From assembly GCA_028693955.1 (NCBI GenBank), contig JAQUUH010000005.1:1-49037 (forward strand): a stretch of 49,037 nt of DNA, given 5' to 3'. Under the pieces are notes generated by a model. That model did not search any database. It was not told the origin of the DNA and saw nothing but the letters and a program-made list of their open reading frames with translations. Origin of the DNA: Bacilli bacterium. Lineage in GTDB: Bacteria; Bacillota_I; Bacilli_A; RFN20; UBA1709. Of this stretch, positions 26,804 through 37,727 are shown piece by piece (position 1 is the stretch's first letter; each line of letters begins with the position of its first letter). A program made the position numbers and the translations under genes.

Positions 26804-28719
26804 TAGCACCAATGAAAAAAGCAAAAATTGTTTTCTTAAAAGAAGACAAGGATGCTGTACTAAAAGCTTTGCAACGCATCGGAGAGCTTATGGTTATTAA
26901 AACTGAAGAAAGTAGTGAGACACTTGATTCAAGCAAAGATGAAGTCTTCGTTCAGCGAACACAAAGATCATTGCAAGTAATTAAACCCTACACGGGCAAG
27001 AAAAAACCATTTGGTATTGGTGAATATTGTGCGGTTAATTACAAAGACTTTGTGAATCCTGATTATCACGGAAATCAGGAAATTCTTGATGAAATTGAGA
27101 AAGCTGACAGCGAGATTGCAAAATTGAAAGCAGAAAATGATTCTTCCAAAGAATTCATCAATTTCTTGTCACCATGGGATGGCTTAGAAGGAAAATTATC
27201 AAATATTTATACTTCTAAATACACAACAATTCATACAGGTTTTATACCATTAAAACTTGTAGAAGATTTCAAGAAACAGTTTGAAAACTTTGAAAGTGAT
27301 TTGAAACAATTTCAAGTCTCTTCTGACACTGTTGCTTTCATGCTTGTCAACTGGCGAGAAGATGATGCATCAATCATGGACCAAATTAAAGGGTTTGGTT
27401 TTATGGAAGTTTCTCTTCCAAATGAAGAAAAAACTTTAAAAGAATTGGTTGCTGAAAAACAACAACACATCGATGACAATTTGAAAAAGATTGGTGAAAT
27501 TGAGGAAGAGTTGAAGAAGTATGCATCCAAAGAGCAAGAGATTAAGATTTTTAGTGATCAGATGGAAACTCAAAAGATTTTAAAAGAAACTCCTGTTGTT
27601 AACACAGTTGATACAATTTATTTGGAAGGCTGGGTAAAAAAGAACAAGGCAGAAAAAATTAAAAAAGCTGTAGAGTCAGCCACTGATACATATGATTTAG
27701 AAATTGTGGATCCAGAAGAAGGAGAAGTAGTTCCTACTGCTCTAGAAAATCCTAAGTTAATTTCTAATTTTGAGCCAATTACAGATATGTTCTCTCGCCC
27801 AAATAGTAAAGAAATTGATCCAAATCCAGTCATGTCTTTCTGGTATTGGATTATTTTTGGACTAATGATGGCAGATTTCGGCTATGGAGCTGTATTAGCT
27901 ATCGGAACATTTTTGATAATGAAGCTCTTAAAACCAAGAGGGATGATGAAAAAACTTATTAAAGTGTTCTTCTTGGGAAGTATTACCACAATGATATGGG
28001 GTATAATTTTCGGAAGTTATTTCGGAGCTGAATTCCATCCATTATGGTTTGTACCTTCAAATGATCCAATTAGTATGCTGATTCTTTCTTTGGTATTAGG
28101 TGTTGTTCATTTGAGTTGTGGTTTAATTATAAAAGCCGTTTCTCAAATTAGAGATGGGCATATACTTGATGCAATTTTTGATGAAGTAAGTTGGATTCTT
28201 GTTATGGTAGGATTGTCATTATCATTATCACAATTTTGTGCAAATATGTTGCCAACATCACCAGTAATTCCTCCAACAGTAATGACTGCAGGATATATAA
28301 TTGCTGGAGTTGGTGCAGTGATAATTCTATTCACAGCAGGCCGTGGAAAAAAGAATATTTTTGGAAAAGTTGTTGGTGGTTTATTGGGGCTATATGGAGT
28401 TACTGGTTATTTAAGCGATATATTATCGTATGCTAGAATTCTTGCACTATGTATGTCATCTGCTATTGTTGCTTATGTTATGAACTTATTGGCAGGAATG
28501 GTTGGAGCAAATGGTGTAATTGGCTTCATATTCTCATTATTAATTTACTTGGTAGGTCACGTATTCAACCTAGCCATGGGATTGCTATCAACTTATGTTC
28601 ATGATAGTCGTCTACAATACATTGAATTTTTTGGAAAATTCTATGAAGGCGGCGGTGTAGATTTCAAACCGCTTGCACTTGAATACAAATATGTTAATGA
28701 AATTAACGATGTAATATAA
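26800..28719 (+). CDS. ntpI: V-type ATPase subunit I (a subunit)
   Basis: 639 residues. The N-terminal cytoplasmic half (about 1-335) contains two long coiled-coil stretches and forms the stator connection. The C-terminal half (about 340-620) holds some 7-8 transmembrane helices that provide the ion half-channels next to the K ring. Typical segments include FWYWIIFGLMMADFGYG and LSYARILALCMSSAIVA, with the essential Arg in the latter. This is the NtpI position in the ntp order. Confidence 0.93.
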   Translation: MIAPMKKAKIVFLKEDKDAVLKALQRIGELMVIKTEESSETLDSSKDEVFVQRTQRSLQVIKPYTGKKKPFGIGEYCAVNYKDFVNPDYHGNQEILDEIEKADSEIAKLKAENDSSKEFINFLSPWDGLEGKLSNIYTSKYTTIHTGFIPLKLVEDFKKQFENFESDLKQFQVSSDTVAFMLVNWREDDASIMDQIKGFGFMEVSLPNEEKTLKELVAEKQQHIDDNLKKIGEIEEELKKYASKEQEIKIFSDQMETQKILKETPVVNTVDTIYLEGWVKKNKAEKIKKAVESATDTYDLEIVDPEEGEVVPTALENPKLISNFEPITDMFSRPNSKEIDPNPVMSFWYWIIFGLMMADFGYGAVLAIGTFLIMKLLKPRGMMKKLIKVFFLGSITTMIWGIIFGSYFGAEFHPLWFVPSNDPISMLILSLVLGVVHLSCGLIIKAVSQIRDGHILDAIFDEVSWILVMVGLSLSLSQFCANMLPTSPVIPPTVMTAGYIIAGVGAVIILFTAGRGKKNIFGKVVGGLLGLYGVTGYLSDILSYARILALCMSSAIVAYVMNLLAGMVGANGVIGFIFSLLIYLVGHVFNLAMGLLSTYVHDSRLQYIEFFGKFYEGGGVDFKPLALEYKYVNEINDVI

Positions 28720-28730
28720 ATTAAAAGTAA

Positions 28731-29210
<480 letters not shown>

Positions 29211-29226
29211 GAAATAGGTGATTAAA

Positions 29227-29853
29227 TTGGTTAACAGTTCAATCTACAAAAAAATTGAAGATAAAGGAAATTTAGAGGCCGAAGAAATTTACAAAGCTGG
29301 ACAAGAAAAAGCCGCAGCATTAGAAAAAACTATTTTAGATGGTTATGATAAAGAGTATAAAAAAATAGTTGAATCAGCTAACCGTCAAAATGAAGATTAT
29401 CTAAAAACAAAACTTACACAAGTCGATCAAACTGCCAAACAAAAATCCTTGTTTTTGAAGAAAGAGAAAATTAATGAAGTAATGAAAAAAGTTCATCAAC
29501 AACTAAATAAAATTAGTGATAAAGAACTATTTGATTTAGTTGTTAAAACAATTTCTTCAGAGAAAATTCAAGGTAACGAAGTTTTAAAAGTTTCAAAAAG
29601 TGATTATAGTAAATACGTGCGTATATTTGCATCTAATAGTGAATCTAAGCCAGTTGTTCTTGATTTATTGAACAATAAACTTGGTTCAAAATATCATTTG
29701 ACAATTTCAAATGAACCTGCAGATATTGATGGAGGATTTATATTAATGGGGAATACTTATGATATAGATCATTCATTTATAGTTTTACTTGATGAACTTA
29801 GAGAAACATACGAAACTGAAATAGCAAAAACGCTATTTGGTAGTGGAGAATAA
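29227..29853 (+). CDS. ntpE: V-type ATPase subunit E
   Basis: About 208 residues: an N-terminal coiled coil (about 1-110) and a C-terminal globular domain that clamps subunits A/B (ADIDGGFILMGNTYDIDHSF). It is the peripheral-stalk partner of NtpF. The start is not certain: GTG 29218 is part of an AGGTGAT ribosome-binding site, so TTG 29227, 4 bases after it, is preferred. Confidence 0.88.
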   Translation: MVNSSIYKKIEDKGNLEAEEIYKAGQEKAAALEKTILDGYDKEYKKIVESANRQNEDYLKTKLTQVDQTAKQKSLFLKKEKINEVMKKVHQQLNKISDKELFDLVVKTISSEKIQGNEVLKVSKSDYSKYVRIFASNSESKPVVLDLLNNKLGSKYHLTISNEPADIDGGFILMGNTYDIDHSFIVLLDELRETYETEIAKTLFGSGE

Positions 29854-29854
29854 T

Positions 29855-30811
29855 ATGAGTAGTAGCAAATACATTTATGCTAATGGTGCTATAAAAGTTG
29901 CTGAAACTCGTTTGTTAGATAAAAGCAAGCTTGCAAAACTTTTTAATGCAAAAGAAGAAGATTTCAAGCAATATTTGACAGATATGGGTTATGGCAACCA
30001 AGCAAATAATCTAGAAGGAATTATCAATTCAGAGTTAGTTAAAACAAAACAATTTTTGGACGAAGTAAATAATAACAACCCAGTTATAGATTTGTTTTAT
30101 TTGCAAAATGATGCTCAAAATATTAAGGTCATTTATAAATCAAAAATATTTGGTTTAGACCATAAAGATAATTTTGTTGATACTGGCGTAATTGGTAAAG
30201 ATGCATTAATTAATTACATATTTAATGAAAAAAAGGATGCTATTCCACAAGAGTATTTGCCTTTGCTTCAAGATATTGAAAGTAAAGTTAGCAACTTAAA
30301 AAATGCTCGCCTCATCAGCGCCAAAATAGATAGTTGTGTATTTGGTTTTATATTCAAGAAATTAGAAAAATATAAGGATGAAACTTTAGGTTATTATTTC
30401 AAACTATTTATAGATTTTGCAAATATAATGACTTTAATTCGTAGTAGAGCCCTTAACTGGGGTCTTGATAAATTTCTTGAGATGTTTGTAGAACACGGCA
30501 CTATTGAGCAAAATGATTTTATTGAAGCTTACTCTTTGGCTAGTGATGGCTTGGTAAAACAATTTACAAAATACAGTTATGGTGAAAAACTCGCTAAAGG
30601 ATTAAAAGCATATAGCGAAGATGGAAATCTTAGTAAATTTGAGAAATTCCTTGATGAATTAAGACTCAAACTTATGAAAGATTATAGTCTTGAATTCTTT
30701 AGTGTTGGACCATTAATCTATTATTATTTAGAAAAACAAGCAGAAGCAAAAAATATCCGTATGATCTATTCTAATAAAGAGACGGAAATTTCTGATCTTC
30801 TCGAATATTAA
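29855..30811 (+). CDS. ntpC: V-type ATPase subunit C
   Basis: About 318 residues from ATG 29855, just after the ntpE stop, with GTGGAGAA as ribosome-binding site. Helical throughout, it forms the funnel linking the central shaft (D/F) to the K ring. IDLFYLQNDAQNIKVIYKSK and the FGYI-like DSCVFGFIFKKL regions fit the archaeal C/d family (vATP-synt_AC39). The assignment is also fixed by position between E and G. Confidence 0.88.
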   Translation: MSSSKYIYANGAIKVAETRLLDKSKLAKLFNAKEEDFKQYLTDMGYGNQANNLEGIINSELVKTKQFLDEVNNNNPVIDLFYLQNDAQNIKVIYKSKIFGLDHKDNFVDTGVIGKDALINYIFNEKKDAIPQEYLPLLQDIESKVSNLKNARLISAKIDSCVFGFIFKKLEKYKDETLGYYFKLFIDFANIMTLIRSRALNWGLDKFLEMFVEHGTIEQNDFIEAYSLASDGLVKQFTKYSYGEKLAKGLKAYSEDGNLSKFEKFLDELRLKLMKDYSLEFFSVGPLIYYYLEKQAEAKNIRMIYSNKETEISDLLEY

Positions 30812-30826
30812 AAAGGGGGAAAATGA

Positions 30827-31141
30827 ATGGAAAAAGTTGAAGTAGCTGCTATTGGTAGCACAGATGAAATTTATTTATTTAATGCTGTTGGCATTATGAC
30901 TGTTCTTGTTCAAGATCCCCAAGAAGCAGATAAGAAGGTGTTCGAGTTTTCTCAAGCAGGATGCAAGATTATTTACTTATTTGAGGAGTTATATACTATG
31001 ATGGGGGAAACTTTGGAGAAATACAAAGATAAAACTTTCCCAATCATCATTCCAATTCCATCCCAAAAAGGAAGTAAGGGAGTAGGAATGAAAAAAATTA
31101 GAGATAATGTCGAAAAAGCCATAGGCATGGATATTTTATAG
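30827..31141 (+). CDS. ntpG: V-type ATPase subunit F (NtpG)
   Basis: 104 residues with a small alpha/beta fold. VAAIGSTDEIYLFNAVGI at the start and PIIIPIPSQKG near residue 75 are family hallmarks. It caps the central shaft with subunit D. AAAAGGGGG precedes the ATG. Confidence 0.92.
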   Translation: MEKVEVAAIGSTDEIYLFNAVGIMTVLVQDPQEADKKVFEFSQAGCKIIYLFEELYTMMGETLEKYKDKTFPIIIPIPSQKGSKGVGMKKIRDNVEKAIGMDIL

Positions 31142-31156
31142 AAGGGGTGATGATTG

Positions 31157-32935
31157 ATGAATGATAATAAAGTAGGAGTCATATCGAAAGTTGCCGGACC
31201 ATTGATTATTGCAAAAGGCATGACTGGCGTCAAAATGTATGACGTTGTTCGTGTTAGTGATAAACGATTAATTGGAGAAGTTATCGAATTAAGAGGCGAT
31301 AGGGCTTCAATTCAAGTTTATGAAGAGACTGCAGGTCTTGGACCAGGCGAACCAGTATACCAAACTGGTGAAGCTTTGTCTGTTGAATTAGGCCCTGGAT
31401 TAATCGAAAGTATTTTTGATGGTATCCAACGTCCTTTGAGCGTTATTTATGATCAAGAGGGTGACAAAATACCACTTGGTATAGATGTTCCTAAATTAAA
31501 CAGAGATAAAGTTTGGAATTTTAAGAAGGTCGCAAAAGTTGGCGATGAAGTCGTCGGCGGAGACATTCTTGGTGAAGTTGTAGAAACAAAAGCTGTTTTA
31601 CATAAAATTATGGTTCCACCAACATTAAAAGGTAAAGTTACCTGGATTTATGAGGGTGAAGCAAAAGTTGAAGATACAATAGCTAAAATAGTTGATGAAA
31701 AAGGAAAAGAAATTTCTTTAAATATGATTCAACGTTGGCCAGTTCGTATCAGAAGACCATATACAAAAAAATTAGCTCCAACTCAACCAATGGTTACAGG
31801 ACAAAGAGTTATTGATACACTTTTCCCAATTGCTATTGGTGGTATTGCAGCAATTCCAGGACCATTTGGTAGTGGTAAGACAGTTGTTCAACATCAATTA
31901 GCAAAATGGGCAGATGCCGATATTGTTATATTTGTTGGATGTGGTGAACGTGGTAATGAAATGACTGATGTTTTGATGGAATTTCCAGAATTAGTTGATG
32001 CTAAAACTGGTGATACAATTATGAAACGTACAGTTCTTATTGCTAATACTTCAAATATGCCTGTTGCTGCTCGTGAAGCATCAATATATACAGGTATTAC
32101 AATTGCTGAATACTATCGTGATATGGGCTATAAAGTCGCTGTTATGGCTGACTCAACATCACGTTGGGCAGAAGCTCTACGTGAAATGTCCAGCCGTCTA
32201 GAAGAGATGCCTGGTGAAGAAGGATATCCAGCATATTTGTCTTCCCGTCTAGCAGAATTCTATGAAAGAGCTGGTATTGTCCAATGTCTAGGTAGTGAAG
32301 GTCGTCAAGGAGCCGTTAGTGCTATTGGTGCTGTTTCCCCTCCAGGTGGAGATACTTCAGAACCTGTTTCTCAAGCTACACTTAGAATTGTTAAGGTTTT
32401 CTGGGGATTAAGTGCAACATTAGCTTATAGAAGACACTTCCCAGCCATTGACTGGTTGAAGAGTTATTCATTATATGATGATGTATTACAAGAATATTTT
32501 GATAAGAATGTTAAGAAGGATTGGTCAAAGCAAGTTGCGATGGCTCATAACATTTTGCAACAAGAAGCAAAACTTAATGAAATTGTTCGTCTAGTTGGTG
32601 CTGATTCTCTTGAATTCCAAGATAGATTAACTCTTGAAGTTGCTAGAAGTATTCGTGAAGACTATTTGCACCAAATTGCTTTCCATGATGTTGATACATT
32701 TACATCATTAAATAAACAATATGGTATGTTAAATTTAATTCTTACTTGGTATAAACTTGGTCAAGATGCTTTAAATAATAATGTCGGATTCCAACAAATA
32801 ACTAAAATGAAAGTTATTGAAAATATTGGTAGAATGAAGTATGTTGCTGAAAAAGATTTTGACAATCAATTAAAGGTAGTCCAAGAAGAATTAGCAAAAG
32901 AATATCAAGAATTAGCAAAAGGAGGACAACAATAA
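31157..32935 (+). CDS. ntpA: V-type ATPase catalytic subunit A
   Basis: 592 residues. The Walker A loop [14 protein letters not shown] (about residue 234) and the A-subunit-specific non-homologous insertion between residues 110 and 190 mark the catalytic V/A type rather than F1-beta. [24 protein letters not shown] and the [14 protein letters not shown] region are typical. TTG 31154 is an alternative start; ATG 31157 with AGGGGTGATG is preferred. The stop overlaps ntpB by one base. Confidence 0.97.
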   Translation: MNDNKVGVISKVAGPLIIAKGMTGVKMYDVVRVSDKRLIGEVIELRGDRASIQVYEETAGLGPGEPVYQTGEALSVELGPGLIESIFDGIQRPLSVIYDQEGDKIPLGIDVPKLNRDKVWNFKKVAKVGDEVVGGDILGEVVETKAVLHKIMVPPTLKGKVTWIYEGEAKVEDTIAKIVDEKGKEISLNMIQRWPVRIRRPYTKKLAPTQPMVTGQRVIDTLFPIAIGGIAAIPGPFGSGKTVVQHQLAKWADADIVIFVGCGERGNEMTDVLMEFPELVDAKTGDTIMKRTVLIANTSNMPVAAREASIYTGITIAEYYRDMGYKVAVMADSTSRWAEALREMSSRLEEMPGEEGYPAYLSSRLAEFYERAGIVQCLGSEGRQGAVSAIGAVSPPGGDTSEPVSQATLRIVKVFWGLSATLAYRRHFPAIDWLKSYSLYDDVLQEYFDKNVKKDWSKQVAMAHNILQQEAKLNEIVRLVGADSLEFQDRLTLEVARSIREDYLHQIAFHDVDTFTSLNKQYGMLNLILTWYKLGQDALNNNVGFQQITKMKVIENIGRMKYVAEKDFDNQLKVVQEELAKEYQELAKGGQQ

Positions 32936-34317
32936 TGCCAAAAGAATATAAAACTATAAAAGAAGTTGTTGGTCCACTAATGCTTGTTGAGGGAGTCGAA
33001 AATGTAAAGTACGATGAACTCGTTAAAATTAAACAAGCCAATGGTGAGGAACGTGTTGGTAAAGTCCTTGAAATCAATGAGGACAAGGCACTAGTACAAT
33101 TATTCACCAGTTCACAAGGTTTAAAAATTGATGATTCAAAAGCAATGTTCTTAGGACATGGTATTGAATTAAAACTTGCTCCAGATATTTTAGGTAGAGT
33201 TTTCGATGGTATGGGACGTCCAATTGATGGTGGTGGAGAATTAATACCAACAAAAGTTGAAGATATTAATGGTGCTCCATTAAATCCTGTTGCTCGTGAC
33301 TATCCATCAGAATTTATTCAAACTGGTGTTAGTGCTATTGATGGACTAAACACTCTAGTTAGAGGACAAAAGTTACCTATTTTCTCTGGATCAGGATTAC
33401 CTCACGCAAAACTTGCTGCTCAAATAGCAAGGCAAGCAAAAGTTAGAGGTACAGGCGAAGATTTCGCTGTTGTCTTTGCTGCTGTTGGTATTACATTTGA
33501 AGAATCAGATTTCTTTATCAAAGATTTCCAAAAATCAGGAGCTATTGAAAGATCTGTTCTATTTATCAACTTAGCAAATGACCCTGCAATTGAAAGAATT
33601 GCTACTCCTCGTATGGCTATCACTTGTGCTGAGTACTTGGCATATGAATTAGGAATGCATGTTTTGATTATCATTACTGATATTACTAACTATGCTGAAG
33701 CACTACGTGAAGTTTCTGCAGCTCGTAAAGAGGTTCCAGGACGTCGTGGCTATCCAGGATATATGTATACAGACTTAGCTTCACTATATGAAAGAGCTGG
33801 TAGAGTTAAAGGAAAAACAGGTTCAGTTACCCAAATTCCTATTCTAACTATGCCAGAAGATGATAAGACCCACCCAATTCCTGATTTAACAGGATATATT
33901 ACTGAAGGTCAAATTATTTTATCACGTGAACTATATCATAAAGGTCTAGTACCTCCAATTGATGTTTTACCATCACTTTCTCGTTTGAAAGATAAAGGTA
34001 TTGGAAAAGGTAAGACTCGTGAAGACCATTCTTCAACGATGAACCAATTATTTGCAGCCTATGCAAGAGGAAAAGAAGCTAAGGAGTTAGCTGTTATCCT
34101 TGGAGATGCTGCTCTATCTGATGTTGATAAATTATATTCAAAGTTTGCAACTGAGTTTGAAAACCAATATGTCTCTCAAGGGTATTACACTAATAGAGAT
34201 ATTGAAGAAACATTAAACTTAGGTTGGAAACTTCTAACCATCCTACCAAAGAGCGAATTAAAGAGAATTGATTTACAATTAATTGATAAGTATTACCCAA
34301 CAAAAGCTGGTGAGTAA
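32935..34317 (+). CDS. ntpB: V-type ATPase regulatory subunit B
   Basis: 460 residues. The A-homologous fold is retained but there is no functional Walker A ([17 protein letters not shown] stands in its place), as in all B subunits. [24 protein letters not shown] and the [12 protein letters not shown] segment identify it. It alternates with A in the hexamer. The start codon overlaps the ntpA stop (TAATG), ensuring coupled A:B synthesis. Confidence 0.97.
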   Translation: MPKEYKTIKEVVGPLMLVEGVENVKYDELVKIKQANGEERVGKVLEINEDKALVQLFTSSQGLKIDDSKAMFLGHGIELKLAPDILGRVFDGMGRPIDGGGELIPTKVEDINGAPLNPVARDYPSEFIQTGVSAIDGLNTLVRGQKLPIFSGSGLPHAKLAAQIARQAKVRGTGEDFAVVFAAVGITFEESDFFIKDFQKSGAIERSVLFINLANDPAIERIATPRMAITCAEYLAYELGMHVLIIITDITNYAEALREVSAARKEVPGRRGYPGYMYTDLASLYERAGRVKGKTGSVTQIPILTMPEDDKTHPIPDLTGYITEGQIILSRELYHKGLVPPIDVLPSLSRLKDKGIGKGKTREDHSSTMNQLFAAYARGKEAKELAVILGDAALSDVDKLYSKFATEFENQYVSQGYYTNRDIEETLNLGWKLLTILPKSELKRIDLQLIDKYYPTKAGE

Positions 34318-34319
34318 TT

Positions 34320-34997
34320 ATGGCATTAATGAATGTAAATCCTACCAGAATGGAGTTAACAAAACTTAAAAATGGACTTGCGACCGCTTCTAGAGGTCAT
34401 AAGCTTTTGAAAGACAAACAAGATGAAATGATTCGTCAGTTCATGCTTATTATTCGTCACAATCAAGCTTTACGTAAAGAAATTGAAAGTGAATTAGCTC
34501 GTATTATGAAAAAATTCTCCGCAGCTCAATTAACTATGAGTTATGCAGGTTTGATGGAAGCTTTAATGGTGCCTTCAAAAAGTGCTGAACTTAGTGTTAA
34601 AACTAAGACAATAATGTCCATTAAAGTACCAACGGTAGAGTTTGCTGCTGATGATAAAGAAATAGACTTAACTTATGGTTTTGTCTTTACTCCAAGCGAA
34701 CTAGATGGTGCAATTTTGTCATTATCAAATTTATTGCCAAAAATGATAGAGTTAGCTCAAGTTGAGAAAACTTGTGATATGTTGGCAAATGAAATTGAAA
34801 AGACAAGAAGAAGAGTAAATGCTATAGAGTATATTATGATTCCAGATTATATTGATACTATCCACTATGTAACAATGAAACTCGATGATAACGAAAGAAG
34901 TAATATTATTCGTTTGATGAAGAGTAAGCAAATTATATTGGAAAAAGATCAACGTTCTAAACAGCAAAATAGTAATTTGGCAGCGCAATCTCAATAA
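34320..34997 (+). CDS. ntpD: V-type ATPase subunit D (central shaft)
   Basis: 225 residues, long N- and C-terminal helices forming the rotating coiled-coil shaft. NVNPTRMELTKLKNGLATASRGHKLLKDK is the family's start (given here only as the signature region 4-32), and RRRVNAIEYIMIP lies at about 160-172. Last gene of the operon. ntpH and ntpJ, which follow in E. hirae, are absent; a terminator comes instead. Confidence 0.95.
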   Translation: MALMNVNPTRMELTKLKNGLATASRGHKLLKDKQDEMIRQFMLIIRHNQALRKEIESELARIMKKFSAAQLTMSYAGLMEALMVPSKSAELSVKTKTIMSIKVPTVEFAADDKEIDLTYGFVFTPSELDGAILSLSNLLPKMIELAQVEKTCDMLANEIEKTRRRVNAIEYIMIPDYIDTIHYVTMKLDDNERSNIIRLMKSKQIILEKDQRSKQQNSNLAAQSQ

Positions 34998-35014
34998 CGT
35001 TACAATAATTAAAT

Positions 35015-35042
35015 AAGACCGGGGTATTCTCCGGTCTTTTTA
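35015..35042. terminator. Terminator after the ATPase operon, shared with yvyE
   Basis: AAGACCGG / CCGGTCTT, 8-bp G+C-rich stem with an 8-base loop and T run. It sits between the convergent ntpD and yvyE and overlaps the yvyE stop. Confidence 0.9.
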
Positions 35043-35642
35043 TATTTCAATTTCTTTTTCAAATAAATAAGTTACATTAATTTTATTGTTAGTAATATCA
35101 ATTAATTTTTTGCTAATTTCAGGATCTTTTGTATAAATTGTGAAAGAAATTTTCGTATCATAATCTTTGGTTATTATTTTTATATTATTTTTATTTAAAA
35201 AATATTCAATTACATTATTAAGATTGTAATCAAATACTAACTTATAATGTGGAAAACAATCTATAAGGACAGTTTTAGCTTTTTCAATAACAGCAAGACT
35301 AGCTTTTTGGTATGCTCTAAATAAACCTCCAGTACCTAATTTAATACCTCCAAAATAGCGAGTTACAACAATAAGACATCTTGATAATCCACTACTTTTT
35401 ATTGTTCCAAGAATTGGCATACCTGCAGTCCCTGAAGGTTCGCCGTCATCACTTACTTTTAAATTATTATCATCAATATAGTATGCATAGCAATTATGTG
35501 TAGCTTTATAATTTTCTTTTTTTATTTTTTTAATAATATCTTTAGCTTCATCGTTGTTTTTAATATTAAATATATTTGCAATGAAAACTGATTTATCTAT
35601 TTCAATTTTTGCACTTTCGCTAGTTTTTATGGTTTTAATCAT
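35040..35642 (-). CDS. yvyE: YigZ/IMPACT-family protein (YvyE-like)
   Basis: 200 residues. The N-terminal IMPACT/UPF0029 domain has NCYAYYID, SDDGEPSGTAGMPIL and TRYFGGIKLGTGGLFRAY, all diagnostic. A C-terminal DUF1949 domain (about 130-200) follows. The role is unsettled; relatives in eukaryotes affect the GCN2/translation response. GAGGTAG precedes the ATG. Its neighbours comFA and comFC match the yvyE-comF neighbourhood of Bacillus, although degS/degU and comFB are not here. Confidence 0.92.
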   Translation of the reverse strand: MIKTIKTSESAKIEIDKSVFIANIFNIKNNDEAKDIIKKIKKENYKATHNCYAYYIDDNNLKVSDDGEPSGTAGMPILGTIKSSGLSRCLIVVTRYFGGIKLGTGGLFRAYQKASLAVIEKAKTVLIDCFPHYKLVFDYNLNNVIEYFLNKNNIKIITKDYDTKISFTIYTKDPEISKKLIDITNNKINVTYLFEKEIEI

Positions 35643-35732
35643 TTTTTCTACCTCAAAACAATTATAACAAAATGAAAATCATTTAGGAATTTTCTTTTTT
35701 ATTATAATGATAAATTTAAAGGAGGTGCTAAA

Positions 35733-36845
35733 GTAAAGTGCAAAAAATGTGGTAATAGTGATAATTCTTTGTTTTCATATGATAATAGTGGGCGTTGTTA
35801 TTGTCGTAAATGTCTTGAATTTGGAGGGGAAGTTGTTAATATAAGTAAATATATTGATCCACCTAACTTCAAATTTAAGCTTAATTATGATTTAAGTAAA
35901 GAACAAGAAGGTATTAGTAATGATTTACTCAATTGTAATGGGGATGCTTATGTTAATGCGGTATGTGGTGCAGGGAAAACTGAAATAGTTTTTAAATCTA
36001 TAAATCAATTTTTGAAAAAAGGACAAAGAGTAGGGTTTATTATACCAAGAAAAGAAGTTGTAAAAGAAATATTCACAAGATTAAATAGTGTCTATAAAAA
36101 CATTAAAATAACTTATGTTTGTGGTGGACATACTAAAGATGTAGAAGGAGATATAATAGTTTTAACAACTCATCAAAGTTATAAATATAAGAATAAATTT
36201 GGCTTGATAATAGTTGATGAATATGATGCTTTCCCCTTTAAAAATAATGAAGTTTTGCATAAATTTGTTCAAGATAGTTGTTATGGTAAAAAAATATTTC
36301 TTAGTGCCACTTTTGATAAAGAATTACAAAATAGAAATTATTTTTCTTTAAATAAAAGGTATCATCAGCAAAAACTACCAGTACCTGTTTTTAAAAAAGT
36401 TCCTGATAATTTACAAGGTATTTTCCTGTTTTTTCTAATTAGAAAATTATTGAAAAATAGTAATAAAGTTATTTTAGTTTTTTTCCCGACTATAGCATTA
36501 TCAAAAAAATATTTTTTGATTTTAAAAGTTTTTTTCAAAGGTGAAATTATTATTTTTAATAGTAAAATTTCTGACAAAGATAAAGAATTTAAAAAAATAA
36601 AAAATAGAAAATATAAAATTATAATTACAACAACAATATTAGAAAGGGGAATAACAATAGAAAATGTGGATCTAGTTGTTGTTCATGCCAATAGTCGTAT
36701 ATTTGATAAGTCATCTTTAATTCAAATTGCGGGAAGAGTTGGGAGAGTTTACCCATATACAAAAGGTAGTATAACTTTTATTGCAAACGATAAAAATTTA
36801 GCAATAGAAGAAAGTATAATAGAGATAAAAAATAAAAATGAATAG
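35733..36845 (+). CDS. comFA: ComFA-like DNA helicase/translocase; start codon abnormal
   Basis: DEAD-like ATPase that helps bring transforming DNA into the cytoplasm. It has Walker A CGAGKTEI (about residue 78), VDEYDAF (DEAD position), LSATFD and QIAGRVGR. An N-terminal zinc finger is formed by CKKC and CYCRKC. The frame runs open upstream of the TTG at 35769 through the first CxxC, yet has no ATG, GTG or TTG there. The codon 6 bases after a consensus AAAGGAGGT is GTA at 35733, where GTG would be expected. Either GTA initiates, or the sequence has an error, or translation starts at TTG 35769 and loses half the finger. About 370 residues by the long reading, shorter than Bacillus ComFA (about 460). 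Confidence 0.8.
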   Translation, partial: VKCKKCGNSDNSLFSYDNSGRCYCRKCLEFGGEVVNISKYIDPPNFKFKLNYDLSKEQEGISNDLLNCNGDAYVNAVCGAGKTEIVFKSINQFLKKGQRVGFIIPRKEVVKEIFTRLNSVYKNIKITYVCGGHTKDVEGDIIVLTTHQSYKYKNKFGLIIVDEYDAFPFKNNEVLHKFVQDSCYGKKIFLSATFDKELQNRNYFSLNKRYHQQKLPVPVFKKVPDNLQGIFLFFLIRKLLKNSNKVILVFFPTIALSKKYFLILKVFFKGEIIIFNSKISDKDKEFKKIKNRKYKIIITTTILERGITIENVDLVVVHANSRIFDKSSLIQIAGRVGRVYPYTKGSITFIANDKNLAIEESIIEIKNKNE

Positions 36846-37494
36846 GTGCTTGATATGTCAAAAACAAATAAAAGATTTTTCATTAAATAAATTTTTAAAT
36901 CCCAATGAATTGATTTGTGACAATTGCTATTGTCAGATGAATAGTATTGATAAAAAATTTAAGATTAATGGAATAAAGGCTATTGCTTTGTATAAGTATA
37001 ATGATTTCATGAAAAAAGTTATTTTGCAAATAAAAATGCATAAAGATTATGAACTTGCTCAAAATATTTTAAATAATAAAATAAATAGTTTAAAAAGGAA
37101 ATTTAAAAACTATTATCTTGTTTATGTTCCTTCGACAAAAGATTCAGATCAACAAAGGGGCTTCAATCATGTTGAAACAATATTCAATGGTATCGGAATA
37201 AAAAAAGATAATATATTTTTTAAAAAGGAAAATTATAAACAAAGCAATATAAAATTTAAAGATAGAAATAAAATTTCTAAAATAATAGATTTGAAAAAAA
37301 GACCCCAAATTAATCAAAAATATCTTATTGTAGATGATATTATTACTTCACAAAACTCTTTAAAAACTTGTATTAATCTTCTTAAAAAAAATAATGTTTC
37401 AAAAATAAAAGTATTGGTTTTAGCGTATAATTGTCGAAATAATAAGAAGTTTTATTCTTTAAAATTATTAAAAAGAATAATATTTAAAATATAA
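36838..37494 (+). CDS. comFC: ComFC-like phosphoribosyltransferase-fold competence protein
   Basis: 218 residues. The N-terminal zinc finger (CLICQKQ and CDNCYC) is followed by a PRTase-like fold with [16 protein letters not shown] and a PRPP-type loop [14 protein letters not shown]. The family (ComF/GntX) works with ComFA in DNA uptake; enzymatic activity is unproven. The ATG overlaps the comFA end by 8 bases, so the pair is co-translated. Lysine-rich and A/T-biased relative to its neighbours. Confidence 0.9.
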   Translation: MNRCLICQKQIKDFSLNKFLNPNELICDNCYCQMNSIDKKFKINGIKAIALYKYNDFMKKVILQIKMHKDYELAQNILNNKINSLKRKFKNYYLVYVPSTKDSDQQRGFNHVETIFNGIGIKKDNIFFKKENYKQSNIKFKDRNKISKIIDLKKRPQINQKYLIVDDIITSQNSLKTCINLLKKNNVSKIKVLVLAYNCRNNKKFYSLKLLKRIIFKI

Positions 37495-37526
37495 TATTGT
37501 TAATTAAATTAATAGGAGAAATTTAT

Positions 37527-37727
37527 ATGGAAAAAGGTAAAGTAAAGTGGTTTAATTCAGAAAAAGGATTTGGGTTTATAAACAGAGGAGATGATAAAGA
37601 TATTTTTGTTCATTATTCCCAAATTTTAGACAATGGTTATAGAACCTTAGAAGAAGGCCAAGATGTGGAATTTGATTTATGTGAAACTGAAAAAGGTTTG
37701 CAGGCAAAAAATGTTCTTAAATATTAA
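37527..37727 (+). CDS. csp: Cold-shock-domain protein
   Basis: 66 residues, a single CSD beta-barrel. RNP1 is KGFGFI and RNP2 is DIFVHY, both intact, with the usual [11 protein letters not shown] start. It binds single-stranded RNA/DNA as a chaperone. AGGAGAA lies before the ATG. It is 32 bases after comFC and may be read through from it, although csp genes usually have their own promoter; I could not define one here. Confidence 0.95.
   Translation: MEKGKVKWFNSEKGFGFINRGDDKDIFVHYSQILDNGYRTLEEGQDVEFDLCETEKGLQAKNVLKY

Noticed and set aside
28191-28436. 81-codon plus-strand frame inside ntpI rich in Cys, Asn and Trp
   Set aside because: It is an out-of-frame shadow of the transmembrane region of ntpI, without a ribosome-binding site.
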